Below, piece by piece: positions 63,360-64,000 of a stretch of 64,000 bases of DNA; the first letter of the stretch is position 1; each line of letters begins with the position of its first letter. This stretch comes from Zoogloeaceae bacterium G21618-S1 (GTDB taxonomy: Bacteria; Pseudomonadota; Gammaproteobacteria; Burkholderiales; Rhodocyclaceae): positions 186,001 through 250,000 of the forward strand of contig JAPWHF010000010.1 of assembly GCA_027214125.1 (NCBI GenBank). The letters run 5' to 3'. The translations under genes and the position numbers were made by a program. The notes beneath the pieces were generated by a model. That model worked only from the letters and a program-made list of their open reading frames with translations, was not told the DNA's origin and searched no databases.

Positions 63360-64000
63360 TTACTTCCACGGCCGATAGTAGGCGCCGAGCGTGTGGCTCT
63401 GGCCTTCGGAAACATTGTTGAGCGCGGCCATCCATTCAGGCTGAACGGCAAAGCGCTCGCCGTCGGCCTTGAGCCGGTCGATGGCGGCACGCCACACGCG
63501 AGTGACCTGCTGCACATAGGCGGGGCTGCGCTGGCGACCTTCGATCTTGATGGCGCGCACGCCGGCGCGGGCCAGGTCGGGCAGTAGCTCCAGCGTGTTC
63601 AGGCTGGTTGGCTCTTCGATGGCGTAGTAGGTGTCGTCACCGACCGCAAAGCGGCCCTTGCACAGGGTAGGGTAGCCGGCGCGCTCGTCGTCGGTGAAGC
63701 GGTCGATCAGAATGCCGTTGAGGCGGGTTTCCATGCCCTTGGCGGTCTGCTCCCAGCGCACATGCTTGCCCGGCGAGCAGGCGCCATTGCAGTTGGGCGA
63801 TTCGCCCGTGGCGTAGGCCGACAGTGAGCAACGCCCCTCAACCATCACGCACAGCCCGCCGAAACCGAAGACTTCGATCTCGACCGGGGTCTTCTTGATC
63901 ACATGCTCAACTTGTGGCAGCGACAGCACCCGCGGCAAGACCGCGCGCTGGACGCCGAAGTGCTCATGATAAAAATTGATGGCTTCGTAGCTGGTGGCCG
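63360..64000 (-). CDS. ubiU: UbiU, U32-family protein (C-terminal part)
   Basis: Partner of UbiV in anaerobic ubiquinone ring hydroxylation. The frame is open to the window edge, so the N-terminus is missing; the ATG at 63938 is internal. Visible are YEAINFYHEHFGVQRAVLPRVLSLPQV, the Cys-containing FGFGGLCVMVEGRCSLS, SPNCNGACSPGKHVRW, and YPTLCKGRF, with VKIEGRQRSPAYVQQVTRVWRAAIDRL at the end, all typical of UbiU (YhbU). It heads the ubiU-ubiV-ubiT unit. Confidence 0.94.
   Translation of the reverse strand, partial: ATSYEAINFYHEHFGVQRAVLPRVLSLPQVEHVIKKTPVEIEVFGFGGLCVMVEGRCSLSAYATGESPNCNGACSPGKHVRWEQTAKGMETRLNGILIDRFTDDERAGYPTLCKGRFAVGDDTYYAIEEPTSLNTLELLPDLARAGVRAIKIEGRQRSPAYVQQVTRVWRAAIDRLKADGERFAVQPEWMAALNNVSEGQSHTLGAYYRPWK

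Noticed and set aside
63360-63938. ubiU starting at the ATG at 63938
   Set aside because: The frame and similarity continue upstream to the window edge; that ATG (MPRVLSLPQ) is internal.

Overview
The window looks like a chromosomal segment of a high-GC betaproteobacterium, most likely of the Rhodocyclales (Azoarcus, Thauera or Denitromonas type). Reasons are the GC-rich codon use, the rpoN/hpf/ptsN/hprK block, the Pel exopolysaccharide genes, the three-gene N-acetylglutaminylglutamine amide (NAGGN) osmolyte operon, and the ubiT/ubiV/ubiU set for O2-independent ubiquinone synthesis, which fits a facultatively anaerobic, probably denitrifying organism. No rRNA, tRNA, prophage, IS element or CRISPR array was seen. 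The genus is inference.

Layout. 1-3658 (minus): pelB (cut by the window edge) and pelA. 3781-10977: YqaA-type membrane protein, ilvA with a terminator, an M50 protease/DUF2167 pair, a divergent DUF2975/HTH/small lipoprotein group, a DUF4399 protein and an old-yellow-enzyme reductase. 11103-14582 (minus): a single-chain type IIG restriction-modification protein whose specificity half has clearly lower GC. 14684-22860: mixed housekeeping (cupin, DbpA, PPK2, YgjP peptidase, rRNA methyltransferase, DUF296, ceramidase-like, 5-FTHF cyclo-ligase). 22981-34740 (mostly plus): Slt, an NDUFA9-like protein, cca, a PBP1C-like protein with an eroded transpeptidase, a hydrolase, MidA-like and pteridine-reductase-like genes, ttcA and a cyclase-like/FHA fusion. 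34820-42647 (minus): psiF-like, hprK, ptsN, hpf, rpoN, lptB, recX, recA, pncC, pgpA and thiL, densely packed.

43039-47774 (plus): the NAGGN operon behind a long, hairpin-rich leader. 47842-50541 (minus): nusB, ribH, ribB(A), ribE. 50864-53505: VOC protein with a divergent WYL regulator and a palindromic candidate operator, an AraC regulator and a PEBP protein. 53541-59056: dsbD, cutA and a NodI/NodJ-type ABC exporter whose two genes are separated by queF and a glycine-zipper protein. 59065-64000 (minus): GST, alpha/beta hydrolase, thioredoxin-like ferredoxin, VanZ, ubiT, ubiV and ubiU (cut by the window edge).

The signals least explained by known genes are: (1) a ~234-base dispersed palindromic element present twice (25938-26170 and 50577-50811), whose outer and inner arms each carry a compensatory base-pair change; (2) a multi-hairpin leader closed by a 15-pair stem before the NAGGN operon; (3) a shorter GTAGGG palindrome at 11300 (inside the restriction gene) and 53502, also with a compensatory change. 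None could be compared with databases here.
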